Below are positions 11,290 through 22,970 of a DNA stretch of 64,000 bases, one piece after another. The position numbers were made by a program, and so were the translations under genes. The notes beneath the pieces were generated by a model. The model saw only the letters and a list, made by a program, of their open reading frames with translations, was not told the DNA's origin and searched no databases. The number at the start of each line of letters is the position of its first letter. The first letter of the stretch is position 1. The stretch is from Piliocolobus tephrosceles. Taxonomy: Eukaryota; Chordata; Mammalia; Primates; Cercopithecidae. Where the stretch lies: assembly GCF_002776525.5 (NCBI RefSeq), contig NC_045443.1:57655615-57719614 (forward strand), in the 5' to 3' direction.

Positions 11290-11580
11290 ATTTTGACAAA
11301 CGATGGAGAAACTGAAACCCCCATACATTATTAATGTTATTTGATATTATGATGCACATTCTTTGGAAGAATAATATGGCAAAGTTTATTAATATTAATA
11401 CAACACTGATGCAGAAATTCTTAAGTATATTACAGGTGTGGTCAAACAGTTGTGTATATACACACGCACACATGCCCTCATTTTAGTCTTCAAACAAAAA
11501 ACCGCAAACTATCAAACTATCTAAATATCATTGAATAGGAGATGGCTAGCACATTATATCACGTTCCTAAGTGACTTTAA
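11290..11580 (+). mobile_element. Very diverged L1M ORF2-end fragment, sense
   Basis: Echoes the ordered L1 3' ORF2 landmarks: 'gatggagaaactgaaacccccatacattat', then a 'tggaagaataatatggcaaag' section, then 'tatcattgaataggagatggcta' (the L1 'tccatcaataggagaatggata' site). Heavy decay prevents subfamily naming. Confidence 0.5.
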
Positions 11581-11719
11581 TTCTAAACATATGCACCCAT
11601 TGACAAAAAGGCATTTCCTTTTCTTTAATAAAACATTTATTACAAAACATTTTAAATGCATAGGAATATAGAAATGATCTTATTTACTTTTATATTAATC
11701 AAATTTCTCTGGCTTTAAC

Positions 11720-11988
11720 TTTTTTTTTTGAGACGGAGTCTTGCTCTGTCACCGGAGCTTGAGTGCAGTGGCCGGATCTCAGCTCACTGCAAGCTCCGCC
11801 TCCCGGGTTTATGCCATTCTCCTGCCTCAGCCTCCTGAGTAGCTGGGACTACAGGCGCCCGCCACCTCGCCCGGCTAGTTTTTTGTATTTTTTAGTAGAG
11901 ACGGGGTTTCACCGCGTTAGCCAGGATGGTCTCGATCTCCTGACCTTGTGATCCGCCCGTCTCGGCCTCCCAAAGTGCTGGGATTACA
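11720..11988 (-). mobile_element. Young AluY (AluYRa-like), antisense, 5'-truncated
   Basis: Reads from a T-run through GAGACGGAGTC and the diagnostic antisense GTGGCCGGATCTC to GGATTACA, where it stops. About 20 bases of the Alu 5' end are missing, as happens in incomplete reverse transcription. A possible short target-site repeat AACTTTTT lies on both sides (about 11717 and 11988). Confidence 0.9.
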
Positions 11989-12104
11989 ACTTTTTAAAAT
12001 TTTTTTACCTGCAAGTTCAGGTCTCTTGCAGCCTTAAAAATAATAATAATAAAATCCTAAATCTTAATCAAACCACTCCTTTGAACTACCTCCCAATTTC
12101 CTTA

Positions 12105-12892
12105 CTTTTTTGTAACTTTTGTTTAAGTTCAGGGGTACATGTGCAGATTTTTTATATAGGTAAACAGGACTTATATAAGTCATAAGAGTTTGTTTTACTG
12201 ATTATTGCCTAGGTATTAAGTCTAGCATCCATTAGCTATTTTTCCTTATCCTTTCCCTCCTCTCACCTTCCACCCTCCGGTAGGCCGCAGTGTCTGTTGT
12301 TCTCCTCTATGTATCTAGGTGTTCTCATAAGTTAGCTCTCACTTATAAGTGAGAACATATGGTATTTGTTTTTCTGTTTCTGTTAGTTTGCCAAGAATAA
12401 TGGCCTGCGGCTTCATCCATGTTCCTTCAATGGACATGATCTCATTCTTTTTTATGGCTGCACAGTATTCCCTGATGTATTTTTACCAATTATCTTTATC
12501 CAGTCTATTACTGATGGGCCTTTAGGTTGATTTCATGTCATTGCTATTGTGAATAGTGCTTTAATGAACATATATGTGCAAGTGTCTTTATGAAAGAACA
12601 ATTTATATTCCTTTGGGTACATACTAAGTAATGAGTTTGAGACCCCAGTTACTTTTCCACCAATCTACAATTGACACTCCCACCAACAGTGTGTAAGTGT
12701 TCCCTTTCTTTTGCAACCTCACCAGCATCTGTTATTTTTTGAGCATTTAATAGTAGCCATTCTGACTGATGTGAGATGGTATCTCATTGTGGTTGTGATT
12801 TGCATTTCTCTAATGATCAGTGATGTTGAGCTTTTTCATATGCTTGTTTGCTGCATGTATGTTTTCTTTTGAAAAGTATATGCTCATGTCCT
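12105..12892 (-). mobile_element. L1 3' end (L1PA/L1PB class), antisense, 5'-truncated
   Basis: On the minus strand this is the end of ORF2 and the 3' UTR of a primate L1. Plus-strand landmarks are 'agttcaggggtacatgtgca' near the poly(T) side, 'ctcacttataagtgagaaca', 'ccaccaacagtgtgtaagtg', 'gatggtatctcattgtggtt' and a stop near 'gctcatgtcc'. Moderate divergence suggests an early primate age. No target-site repeat was identified. Confidence 0.85.
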
Positions 12893-14583
12893 GAGAAAAA
12901 AGATCTCTCTAAAGCTCTACCAAACAAAAAATCAAGATGCAATACATGTAATCTATATAATCCCATTGTTGTTAAAATTGTGATTATTTATGTCATATAT
13001 CTATCTGTACATATATAAATATCTGTATTACATTTGCTTATGTACACAGTATTAGTATAAGAGTACACAAGAAACAAAAGTCTGTTGGCATTGGTAGAGG
13101 AGATGTTTATTCATGGGAGGAAATTAAATTCCCATTAGACACCTATTTATATTATTTACTTATGTAAATTCCTGTGTTTGTTATTTTCTCATATGAGAAT
13201 TTTTTTATATAGCAGATACAAGTATATAAATGCAGTGACCTATAAACTGGTTCTGTTTAAATAAAACAACAGTAAAAAAGAAAACTTCAATGGATCAATG
13301 TAAATAAAATTACCAACATATAAATATATGGTTGAGTGAATGTTTTATGTTGCACAGACCAAAATTATTAGATGCAAAAACAAGTTCAATTTTCGGAAAT
13401 ACAGTCCACCATTTGTGTAAGCATGAGCAGTGGGCTATTCTCCAATGAATTTCAGTAGGATGTGGTAAGAATTTTCCTTTTAGGAAGAACAGATATGATG
13501 ACCCTCAAATATTTTAATATTTGGAACAATGCTTTCAAATTTTTCAAGACTGTATTGCCCCAGACCATTATTTTCAAACTTAGTTATTTGGGTTTATATT
13601 GTCTATACCCAATATTAATTTCAATCATACTATTCTTTCATAGCTGCTCCTTAAATATTTTATAGAATTTTGTTCCTACTGTGTCTACAAGAACATCTAA
13701 TTCTGAACGTATGAAAGTATCTTGGATTATTGAGGTGAATAACTTTCTACACAAGAAGTACATTTCAGTGTCATCCTGGAAGCAAAAATACTATTCAACT
13801 AATTTTCAATATTTAGGTTTAGGCGGGAATTCTCAGTTCTTTAAACCACCTTGGAAAATACTTGGAGGGCAAATAATAGTTGTGCACTTTTAAGCCAGAT
13901 GTCAGCTATGAGCTTTTTGTCCCTTAATATTTAAAATATATATTTTTAAATCCCTGCAGAAGAGCAATGCCTTCCTAAATACTGTTACACATTCCCTGGA
14001 GTTAACATTAGCATGATTGCTGCTGGCCTGAGTTCTTGCTTTTGTTTTGACAAATTAATTTTATTTAGAAATTATATTGTAATTCACCTGTGTTGTCTTG
14101 GTTATACTTTGGCAAAATTCAGACCTTTTATTTAATTTCTCGCTTAACAAACCATTTACATAGTTTTCATTAAAAATTTTAGAAAAATATTTGGAAAGTA
14201 AAAATATTCTAACTCCAGTCTGTTCTTCATTCTTTGTAGAGCTGTGTGTGTAACATGATTTCGTATCAATCACTATCCATATCTTCTTCACTTCTGAAAC
14301 GATTGAAATACCTTCATAAATAGCTTTCTCTGGCTTGGTATAAAATTTTTATTATTTGTTGTCATATTCAACAATAGGTTATTTTTTTTTTTCTTCTAAA
14401 GTGTTCAGTAGAATTTTATTTCAGATTGGTACAGAGAACTAATTGTCCAATAATAGTCTCTCCATGCCCCAGAGAAACATCATGATTCATAACAGTCTCT
14501 TTTTTCTCTCTCAAAACCAAAACCAAACAAAAACAAAAACACTAAACTTAGTCAAGAAGGGACAGGATATACAAGATCTCTCT
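12893..14583. other. Unassigned AT-rich sequence
   Basis: About 1.7 kb with no recognised element. Two adjacent short plus-strand frames (13462-13665 and 13681-13893) and one minus-strand frame (14061-14291) lack any similarity I recognise. Confidence 0.35.
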
Positions 14584-14584
14584 C

Positions 14585-14850
14585 GGCCGGACGTGGTGGC
14601 TCACGCCCGTAATTCCAGCACTTTGGGAGGCTGAGGCGGGCAGATGATGAGGTCAGGAGATTGAGACCGCGGTGAAATCCTATGTCTACTAAAAATACAA
14701 AAAATTAGCCAGGCGCGGTGGCGGGCGCCTGTGGTCCCAGCTACTCGGGAAGCTGAGGCAGGAGAATGGCGTGAACTCGGGAGGCGGGGCTTGCAGTGAG
14801 CCGAGATTGCGCCACTGCACTCCAGCCTGGGCGACAGAGCGAGACTCCAT
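14585..14850 (+). mobile_element. AluY, sense
   Basis: Starts GGCCGGACGTGG and runs to GAGACTCCAT. It carries the ordinary GATTGCGCCACTGC end and a small internal deletion near 14670 (after GAGACCG). The expected A-rich tail is absent and is replaced by the G/C tract that follows. Confidence 0.9.
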
Positions 14851-14857
14851 GGGAGGC

Positions 14858-14891
14858 GGGGGGGGGGGGGGGGGGGGCCCCCCCCCCGGGG
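14858..14891. repeat. G20-C10-G4 homopolymer block at the Alu tail
   Basis: Twenty G, ten C, then four G follow the Alu body directly. Such a block is not part of any Alu tail. It may be a sequencing or assembly error, or a rare real expansion. Confidence 0.9.
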
Positions 14892-14919
14892 TAGAATAAT
14901 TAACAAATTAACCACCTCA

Positions 14920-14921
<2 letters not shown>

Positions 14922-14951
<30 letters not shown>
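14922..14951 (-). repeat. 30-base poly(T), the tail of an antisense L1
   Basis: The run lies directly before an antisense L1 3' end, so it is most simply that element's A-tail read from the other strand. Confidence 0.75.
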
Positions 14952-14954
<3 letters not shown>

Positions 14955-15200
14955 GATGAGAACATTTAATATCCTCTCGTTTTGCTATTTTTAAATATAC
15001 AATACATTAATTATTATCTGATCACCTTGCAGTTGCCATAGAACACCAGAACGTTTTCCTCCTAGCTAACTGTAACTTTATACCTGTGGACTAAGGTCAT
15101 CCCTTCTCCCATCTACTTCTGCCTACCTCTCAGCTTCTGGTTACCACCATTCTACCCTGTACTCTGTGAATTCGACGTTTTTAGATTCCAGGTGTTTAGT
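14952..15200 (-). mobile_element. L1MA/L1PB-type 3' end, antisense
   Basis: Plus-strand order 'gagaacatttaatatcctct', 'aatatacaatacattaatta', 'tctggttaccaccattctac' and 'ttcgacgtttttagattcca' matches antisense L1 3' UTR landmarks. It is truncated after about 250 bp. Confidence 0.75.
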
Positions 15201-15857
15201 GCTGCCCTGAGCATATTCAGTGGAAATGCCTCCTTTGCTATTCTAGTTATTAACTCCTGCCCAGAAGTAGGAGATTTACTCTAATCTTAACATGCAGAAC
15301 CAGTTTTTATCTAAGCAAAAGAGCATCTATTAAAATATCATGGCTTAAGAAGGCATAGTAGAATCACAGAAGGAATCCAAGGGATAAAGAAAACCTGAGA
15401 GATGACCTGTGGGAGGAAATGAGTATTATTCTTGCATGAATATGAAATACATAAAGTTCAATTTATTTCTGGGCTGAATTACATCACATACCATTTAATA
15501 GCATTATTATTGAATAATTTGAGTGATTCTTCAGATAAATCAGATAAATCTCACACTGTTATTACCTTCATGCATGCACACTTACTGTAATCATCTGAAA
15601 TTTTCCAAATATGATAGATATGTGGAATGTTGAACGTATAAGGAAACAAATAGCATACACGAATTCCAATCTCTTTATTATGAAAATTGACAAGCGCAAA
15701 ATGGTGAAATTTATTTATCAAAACTATGCAGAGAAATGACAAAGTTAGGAATCAAATCCAGATCTAGTGCTATTGACCCCTGAACTCATTCTAATACTTT
15801 TTTTTTTGGCTGAAGTTTAAAAATTTATAGTGTTCACTTGTAATAAAAATATTAATA
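15201..15857. other. Mostly unassigned; possible MIR trace near 15730-15800
   Basis: The segment 'aggaatcaaatccagatcta' resembles the antisense MIR stretch around 'ggatttgaacccagg'. The rest is not recognised. Confidence 0.35.
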
Positions 15858-15899
15858 TTGAGTTGGTGCAAAAGTAATTGCGGTTTTTGCCATTAAAAG
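15858..15899 (+). mobile_element. Half of a MADE1 (mariner-derived) element
   Basis: Contains the conserved MADE1 arm GTTGGTGCAAAAGTAATTGC followed by GGTTTTTGCCATTA. A whole MADE1 is an 80-bp near-palindrome. Here the second arm is missing and the sequence passes into a different hairpin at 15900. Full MADE1 copies are the source of many mir-548 hairpins, but this one cannot fold in that way. Confidence 0.9.
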
Positions 15900-15935
15900 T
15901 ATACATGGATATAGATTTAGCTATATCCATGTATA
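15900..15935. repeat. Perfect 15-bp inverted repeat with 6-base loop
   Basis: Arm TATACATGGATATAG (15900-15914) pairs with CTATATCCATGTATA (15921-15935) around loop ATTTAG. It begins where MADE1 homology ends. Confidence 0.95.
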
Positions 15936-17667
15936 TTTTAGGATGCCCAAATAGAAAAATTCTTTCAGATTAACCTTGTCTTATTTAGCAGAAATGTAAT
16001 TTAAGGTGTTCCTGAAAGCAAACATTAAACATATCCTTTTAAAAATCTATGTATGTAATCTCTATCTCAGTGTGGCAGATGTTTACTAAAAAGCTATGCC
16101 AAATAAGTGTGTTTTTAAAACCAAACAGACTTATAAATGTTTAGATATTCTTAACAAAAGTTCTGACCTTGTGAAGGTTTGCTTCTTGCCAAGTAAAATT
16201 AAGATAGTAATATTTTCAAAATGTGCATCTGACATTTACATTTGTAGAAATTTTCAGTATACAAGATTGAAAATATAAATATTAATAGCTTTTGAGATAA
16301 TTTTATGAAACATTTTTGATATGCTCTCTTACTAGACAATCTTATTATATATATATATATATATATATAACTAATACCTGCAGAGAAAACAGATAGTAAA
16401 CTTAATTTAAATGGTCAAACGTTATTTTATCACTATTCATCATATTAATAGTCAAAATGTGGACATGAAAAAACAGAATTTTGTTCTTTTTGTTCAAATT
16501 TTTTATTAAGTTAAAATCTGAAAAATAATTAGCTCAAACATAAGTATTGAATTGGCTTAGCATAAAAGACTCACTATTTTGTTTTAAATTTGGACTTGTA
16601 CTATTATTGATTCCTACATCTATTTCAGGAGAATTCCCTTTCTTGCAAAAATTCACAGGAATTTAGGAAAGTAAAATATTGAATGCCATTATATATGCAT
16701 GTAAAACCAATTAGAGCACCAAGCATTATTATATTGTAAAATAAATCAGTTTAATTATCTTGTAACTTGAACTAATATGTTTATAGTGACCTACATTTTG
16801 TGGACTTCATTTTTAAATTTTATTGTTTCTGCTCTATCATAGTTTTAATATTGTATGCATAAGGAAAATTGTAAAAATTGCTTGGGCAATAATTTTAATC
16901 TTATTTTCTCTGGAAAATAACATTTCAAACAAACATTACATGTCTCGGGAAAATTAGTCTTTTTTTAATCAAATAGAATGATGTGTTATAGAAAATAGAG
17001 AATATTACTTATAAAAGGGAACAGTGAAATTTAATATGATTAAGAGTGAATAAACACCATAATAGGTTTTTAAAAATAGTAAAGAAGGAAAGCTAAATCT
17101 GTTTACTATTTTAAATAAGGTAGTATATGTAGATCTACATGTAACTAAACACTAGAAAACCGAATCTAGTAAGCTTAATCATACTATAAACTTTGAGAAA
17201 TAAATGGAAAATAGAAGCAGTGTCAGAATTTCAATAATTGCTTTAAATTTTTGTAAAAAGAAGGGAGGAAATAATAGATTCTTTAAAGCTTTTAGCTGGT
17301 GAGCATGATATTCTTAAGTATAATATTTGATTTTGTAATATTTAAGAGTTTACACATGTTTTCATGAAATTTTTTCCTCATTAAATCTTCCAAATCAGCC
17401 CAGTGTAAAATATATGGAATTCTTGGTACATAGCACATTTTTAAAAAAAGTGTTTATCTCTGCTACTGTACTAAAACCTTGCTAATGTGATAGCAACAAA
17501 AAGAAAAAAATATATAAACATATAAAAAGAGAATAATAGAAAACAGAAGACAGTGATGAATAAAAATTATCAACAGGTAGTGGAAATAAATAATAGGATT
17601 TAGCATAGATGAAAATTCTAAACCAAAAGCCTGCACAGGGGGACATTAATGACAAGAACAACAATTT
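15936..17667. other. AT-rich sequence with a (TA)n microsatellite
   Basis: The microsatellite lies at 16343-16369. No transposon or exon was recognised in the rest. Confidence 0.45.
16343..16369. repeat. (TA)n microsatellite
   Basis: About twelve uninterrupted TA dinucleotides. Confidence 0.95.
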
Positions 17668-17953
17668 GCTGGGCGCGGTAGCTCACACCTGTAATCCCAG
17701 CACTTGGGGAAGCCAAGGCTGGTGAATCACAAGGTCAGGAGTTCAAGACCAGACTAACTAACGTGGTGAAACCCCATCTCTACTAAAAACAATACAAAAA
17801 TTAGCTGGGCACACTGGTGCACGCCTGTAGTCCCAGCTACTCTTGAGACTGAGGCAGGAGAATCATTTGAACCCGGGAGGCAGAGGTTGCAGTGAGCCAA
17901 GATTGTGCCACTGCACTCCAGCCTGTGTGACAGAGGAAGACTCAATCTCAAAA
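17668..17953 (+). mobile_element. AluS-like element, sense
   Basis: Dimeric Alu from GCTGGGCGCGG to CTCAATCTCAAAA, moderately diverged, with a small insertion in the central A-rich linker. The A-tail is almost gone. No clear target-site repeat was seen. Confidence 0.88.
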
Positions 17954-18479
17954 TTCAAGCCACATATTCCCAGAGAATTTAGAGCTTAAAGCCAGCAGCT
18001 AATGATGAAGGCAAGGTGAGCCAGCTGAGGCCCAGGAAAAATGGATGAGCTCCTCTATAAGTAGTAGTAAGATCTTCAGGTTCCCTCATTTGTCTGATAC
18101 ATCTGCAGAATAACCTCTCCTTCCACAAAGACTGATATATTTTTCTGTACAAAAAAATGGAATAAAGAAATTAGAGTGATAGGGACGTAAGACACAGTGA
18201 AAAGTTAGGGAAAGGTGGCATAGAGGAACAGGAATAAGTGAAAGTCTTCACCTCTCCAACCCTTTTGCATGGCCAGGCTTCAAGAATACTGAAATCCACC
18301 CAAGTATGCATCCTCCAGAAGAAAATGAGATAATTCTTTTTGGAGAAAGTGAGTAGCCTCAAAAGACACACAAAAATGAAAACTATTGATTCTGATATGT
18401 GGATTGTCAACTAATCACTTTATAGTGACACACACTAGGTAATTTGCTTTCCTCCTGCACACTGATTTCAAACACTATA
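17954..18479. other. Unassigned sequence
   Basis: Moderate complexity, with the minus-strand frame 18171-18410 (79 codons) as its longest. No homology is recognised. Confidence 0.35.
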
Positions 18480-19920
18480 CAATGGACAACAAAGATTTCC
18501 AGACATTTGAGAAACACATTTAGGACAAAGCTCACAGAAACCAACACCAAAAATCAAAGAAAGAGAGAGAGGAGCTTAAGAACACTCAGATATGAGGTAA
18601 GAAATATATGAATAAGCGTATATCATATATTGTAAGAGAGCTAAAAGAATGAACTATATTCATGAAAAATGATTCAATGTTATTAAAAATATATTAAAGC
18701 TGTTGGGAATTAAAAATATAGTTACAGGAACAAGGCAATTCAACAGAAGTGATAGTCAAATTAAGGCAAGTTAAGTAAAAAGACATAGATTTACTTCACA
18801 TGTTTCATATCTGAATACTAAGAGTTATGGAGAGGCAAAAGAATATGGAAGCTCAAAAATCATCAGGTAACACAATACATTTATTTAGCATGAAAAGGCA
18901 TATTTGTAATTTGAAAACACCCATTGAGTGTCAAGACTATAAATGATTAGATGACTGGAGGGAGGAAACTATAGCAATATATCGAATTATAAAATTTCAA
19001 AACACTGGCAAAGGTTAAAGCCTGGGTGGGGGTAAATATGTTACCAAAGATTAAAAGTCCGAATTGGAAAGGATCTCTTATGAACAACACAGCATATTAT
19101 AATGGAAGACAGGGTAAATTTTCTTTAAGATTCTGAGCAAAATATGTGATCCAAAAATCTATACTGAGTTCTTCTCCCCTCCGCAACAGAAATCAGAGTA
19201 TATATAAAAAAGAAGTCATTTATAAACAGAGAAATTATTTAAACAAGTAATTCCTCTTCTTAAGGAACTTTGAAGAATGTGATGCATTACAGTGATAGAA
19301 TCAAACAGGAAAGAAATTAGCAAGGACTCTGAGAAGTTATTCAACACAGGACTGAGGTAAGGAAGTCTCAGGGAAAAAGCTGCATATCAAGCCTAGAGAG
19401 AAAACAGTGCAGACTGGAGAGGGAAAATGAAGGTCTTCATGGGGCTTCATGATGATGGAGTGAGGAGAAAGAAATGACTGAATACCTGATGTGTAACATG
19501 ATATGGAGATTATTAACAGAGATTTATAATTTTATTAGAAAGAATTAGAGACAGTGACATAGGAAACAAAAGAGGTACAAATCAAGTTAATGATTAACTC
19601 CAGGAGGTTCAAAAATATTATTGAATATAGGAAAAGTGATCGTGGTTCACTACTTGAGTCAGCAGTAAACAGCACATAAATAGGCGGAATAAATACTAAT
19701 TGAGTGAATTTAAAACTATATATGTGTATACCTACAAAAATACATACACACACAGTTTTAAAACAGATGGAAAAAGAAGTATGTATCTGAGTTAGTAATT
19801 ATACCAATGTTAAATCCTCATTTTTTCATGAGAGAAATTCAGTGCATAATCTTGAAATTAATTTTAAAAAAGTAAAATATTTATTTGTATTTTGAAATAC
19901 ACAGTGAGTTTCTGTAGAAA
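18480..19920 (+). mobile_element. HAL1 or L1M ORF1-region relic, sense
   Basis: A-rich plus strand with an L1 ORF1-like sequence order: a coiled-coil-like part with many GAAxxAA runs, then 'aaatctatactgagttcttc' (resembling the L1 'ctgtatccagcaaagc' site), then 'gaaattatttaaacaagtaa'. The following part near 19480-19620 fits what I recall of a HAL1 3' region. The match is too decayed for a firm family name. Confidence 0.4.
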
Positions 19921-19974
19921 AAAAAAACAATAGGAAATAATATTAGGGGAACTCAGGGTTTAGGAACTACTTTA

Positions 19975-20268
19975 AACAAAATTAATTGTGTTACCATCTT
20001 AACCATTTTATGTCTACTGCTCAGTAAAGTACATTCACATTGCTATACAACCTTTCCAGAACTCTTCTATCTTGTGCTTCTATACCCATTGAACAAGAAT
20101 TCCCATTTCCTCTTCCCACCCATCCCAGGCAACCACTGTTCCATTTTACTTTCTGTCTCTATGAATTTGACTGCTCCAAATACTTCATATAGGTTCTAAT
20201 TTCTCCATATCTTCAACACCTGTTTTTAATTTTTGTATTGTAGCCATCCTAATGGGTATGAGGGACTA
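19975..20268 (-). mobile_element. L1M 3' end, antisense, with an internal deletion
   Basis: Landmarks on the plus strand are 'agtacattcacattgctata', 'ttccagaactcttctatctt', 'caggcaaccactgttccatt', 'tctatgaatttgactgctcc' and 'tagccatcctaatgggtatg'. The jump from 'catataggttctaat' to 'tctccatatcttcaacacc' skips several hundred bases of a typical L1M. Confidence 0.8.
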
Positions 20269-21370
20269 CTTATTTTAAAACTTTTGTCTGATTGTAATTT
20301 TTACATACTTTTATTACTTAATTAAATATTTTAAAGTACTTTTTAAAAATAAAAATTTCATATACTAACCATTGTGTTTGGGTTACACATATTTATAAAT
20401 TGCTTAACAATTGTACATAGGATGTATTAAATAATAAATTCACATCAAACTCAAAAATGTCCTTGCAAGATTTACATAGAGCTTTATTATTCATATACTG
20501 TATGATATTAACTTCAGTTACTTGGGTTAATGTACAGATGAAATATTATTGATTAGTCTAGATCATCCACAACTTCAGTAATAAAACACAACTGGAGTGG
20601 CAGTTACAATTCATAGATGATAATTAAAAGAACAATTACAATGTAATGTTCAGTAAAGAAAGTAGTGAGTGAAAGGGTAGCCAAAAATAACCCCAGCCAC
20701 AACATCTTCCTTAATCAGAAAGGCAATAGCTTTATCAAAAACCCACACTAGTGTTGCATTAACAAGACTTCTCCATGGCATATGGCCATTCATTGAATTA
20801 AGAGAGACTGTGAATGTGAGTATTAAGATGAGCCTGTTCTGGATTAATTTTAGCATTCCATCTTCAAGAGAACCTGAAGGAATGAATAATGAGCAAATAA
20901 TTAAAACAGGTATTAAATCTGAATTGATTATAGATTTCAGAGACTGATAACATCAAGAATCAAAACAAGTAAATATCTTATAGTTGTGAATAATGAATCA
21001 AATTTAATATAGCATGAGAATGGAAAGAAGGAAGAGAAATAATATATATCCTTTGTGCTAGGCAATTTACATACATTTTCTCATTTAAGTGATCAAATGA
21101 GATTCAAACACAAGTTCATTGAATTCTAATTTTCATATACTTTCTACTATACTTCATGTTGAAATTTGTTGTTTTTTCATTTTAAGGTAAGGAGGGGCAC
21201 AGATCTAAGCTCATACAATTATGTGATTTTTTTAAAAAGTAATAGCTCATATAAAGTTCATTAAAAATCATTTGAAGAATGTTTAGAAGGCTTGATTTAC
21301 TGTAAGCTCATTATAAGCCAAAATAATAAGATAACCAGAAATTTCATATGCACTCTGAGGCTACCTAAAT
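20269..21370. other. AT-rich sequence with a MIR relic at its end
   Basis: Nothing was recognised up to about 21040. The minus-strand frame 20650-20856 (68 codons) has no recognised homology. Confidence 0.35.
21045..21235 (-). mobile_element. MIR fragment, antisense
   Basis: 'tttgtgctaggcaatttacatacattttctcatttaa' matches the antisense MIR 3' half, and 'ttttaaggtaaggaggggcacag' the following 'ttttacagatgaggaaactgag' site. It is diverged. Confidence 0.55.
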
Positions 21371-21382
21371 AGAATAACTTCT

Positions 21383-21692
21383 TTTTTTTTTTTTTTTTTT
21401 TTTTTTTTGAGATGGAGTCTAGCTCTGCTGCCCGGGCTGGAGTGCAGTGGCCGGATCTCAGCTCACTGCAAGCTCCGCCTCCCGGGTTCCCGCCATTCTC
21501 CTGCCTCAGCCTCCGGAGTAGCTGGGACTACAGGCGCCCGCCACCACGCCCGGCTAGTTTTTTGTATTTTTTAGTAGAGACGGGGTTTCACGGTGTTAGC
21601 CAGGATGGTCTCGATCTCCTGACCTCGTGATCCGTCCGTCTCGGCCTCCCAAAGTGATGGGATTACAGGCTTGAGCCACCGCGCCCGGCCTT
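21383..21692 (-). mobile_element. Young AluY (AluYRa-like), antisense, full length
   Basis: From a long T-run to GCGCCCGGCC, with the diagnostic antisense GTGGCCGGATCTC. The target site AGAATAACTTCT is present at 21371-21382 and again at 21693-21704 without mismatch. Low divergence and perfect duplications point to a recent insertion. Confidence 0.95.
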
Positions 21693-21704
21693 AGAATAAC
21701 TTCT

Positions 21705-22870
21705 ATTGTGACTTTCTATCAAAAAGGAATTCTAGTGTGGTATACTAGCCAACTCACATGCAAGGCATAGTGATTATGGTTTTTATAAACCACATATTCA
21801 TATGTGCAAAAATCAGAACTGTCTGTTTTCATTTATGTTGAACTTCATGTTTATTTCACATTTTTATTTCAACCTTCTGCCAAAAACCTAATTTAGTCAT
21901 TGCTAGAAAAAACTAAATAAAATTCAAAGATATTTTTTAATCGTGCTAGGGTTAAAACTCCCAGCCCAATTTCCCTCCTTCCTGGGATAATTTCTGAGTG
22001 CCTATCTTATACAATTCTATGATATCAGTAGAGAGATTGCAAAATGGTTGGACTTAGATCAGCCTTATTCAATCCTGAAACATATACTACTAACTTTGAT
22101 TTTGGGGATTGCCTCCCCCTGATGTTTGTTGAAAGAACAAATATTCTGCTGGCTTCCAATCTCAAAATTCAGTAAGTTATATACAACTCTGGCTCTATTC
22201 AACCTCACCACCTGTGGACCATAGTCTCCTTCTTTAAACGAATTTATGTGTCCTCTTTGGAGGAACAGGGACGGTAACATCCCAGTAGATTTTTAATCCC
22301 AACAGAAATTCAGATTCACCTTATTCGGAAATTCTTTGCTCTTGATCATTTATTTTCCTCTCTGAGGCTGATTCTAGCATATTAAATGGCCTAGAATACA
22401 TGGTCACGTTTATTCCACCTAAGGGATTGTCACTAAATGCACTCTTCTATGAGGGCTATGAAAACTTGTTCTCTCCCCGGATTCTCTCCACTGCCCACAA
22501 TCAAAAAACAAGCAAACAGACAAACCCCCGAAACTAAAACATATTAGCAATGGGAATGGAGATTATCTTGTGGGGAAGGTATATTCTCAGTCTTATCAAG
22601 AGCTCATCTTGACATTAATAAATATATTAACTTTTGGCATGTGAAAGTCAAAGGAAATTTTCAGGGTTTAGAAGAAAGAGAAAGAAGCAAGAACATCTGA
22701 AGGAAAAAATAGATCAGGAAAAACAAAGGTAGAAATAAAGCTACTGAGAAATTGAAATGTATCTTTAGTGGACAATGTAGTACTAAATCAAAGACAAGCT
22801 TTTTCTCTTTCTTCATCCTTTTTGTAATAAATAGTTTTCCAACTCATTGAAATATTATTTCAAATCAGAA
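21705..22870. other. Unassigned sequence of moderate complexity
   Basis: No family recognised. The minus-strand frame 22065-22280 (71 codons) has no recognised homology. Confidence 0.35.
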
Positions 22871-22878
22871 TTTTAAAC

Positions 22879-22970
22879 ATTCAAGTTATGTGTGTGTGTG
22901 TATGTGTGTGTATGTGTGTGTGTGTTATTAAAAATATATTGAAACACACACACACATATATAACTTGAAT
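22879..22970. repeat. TG/CA inverted-repeat hairpin
   Basis: ATTCAAGTTAT followed by TG repeats (22879 onward) is mirrored on the right by CA repeats followed by ATAACTTGAAT (ending 22970). The unique 11-bp ends pair perfectly and the repeats pair beyond them. Confidence 0.9.

Noticed and set aside
14601..14915. A 104-codon minus-strand frame with a polyproline start
   Set aside because: It is antisense Alu plus the G/C block.
15858..15935. A mir-548-type microRNA gene
   Set aside because: Only one MADE1 arm is present, so the usual hairpin cannot form. The neighbouring hairpin has a different sequence.
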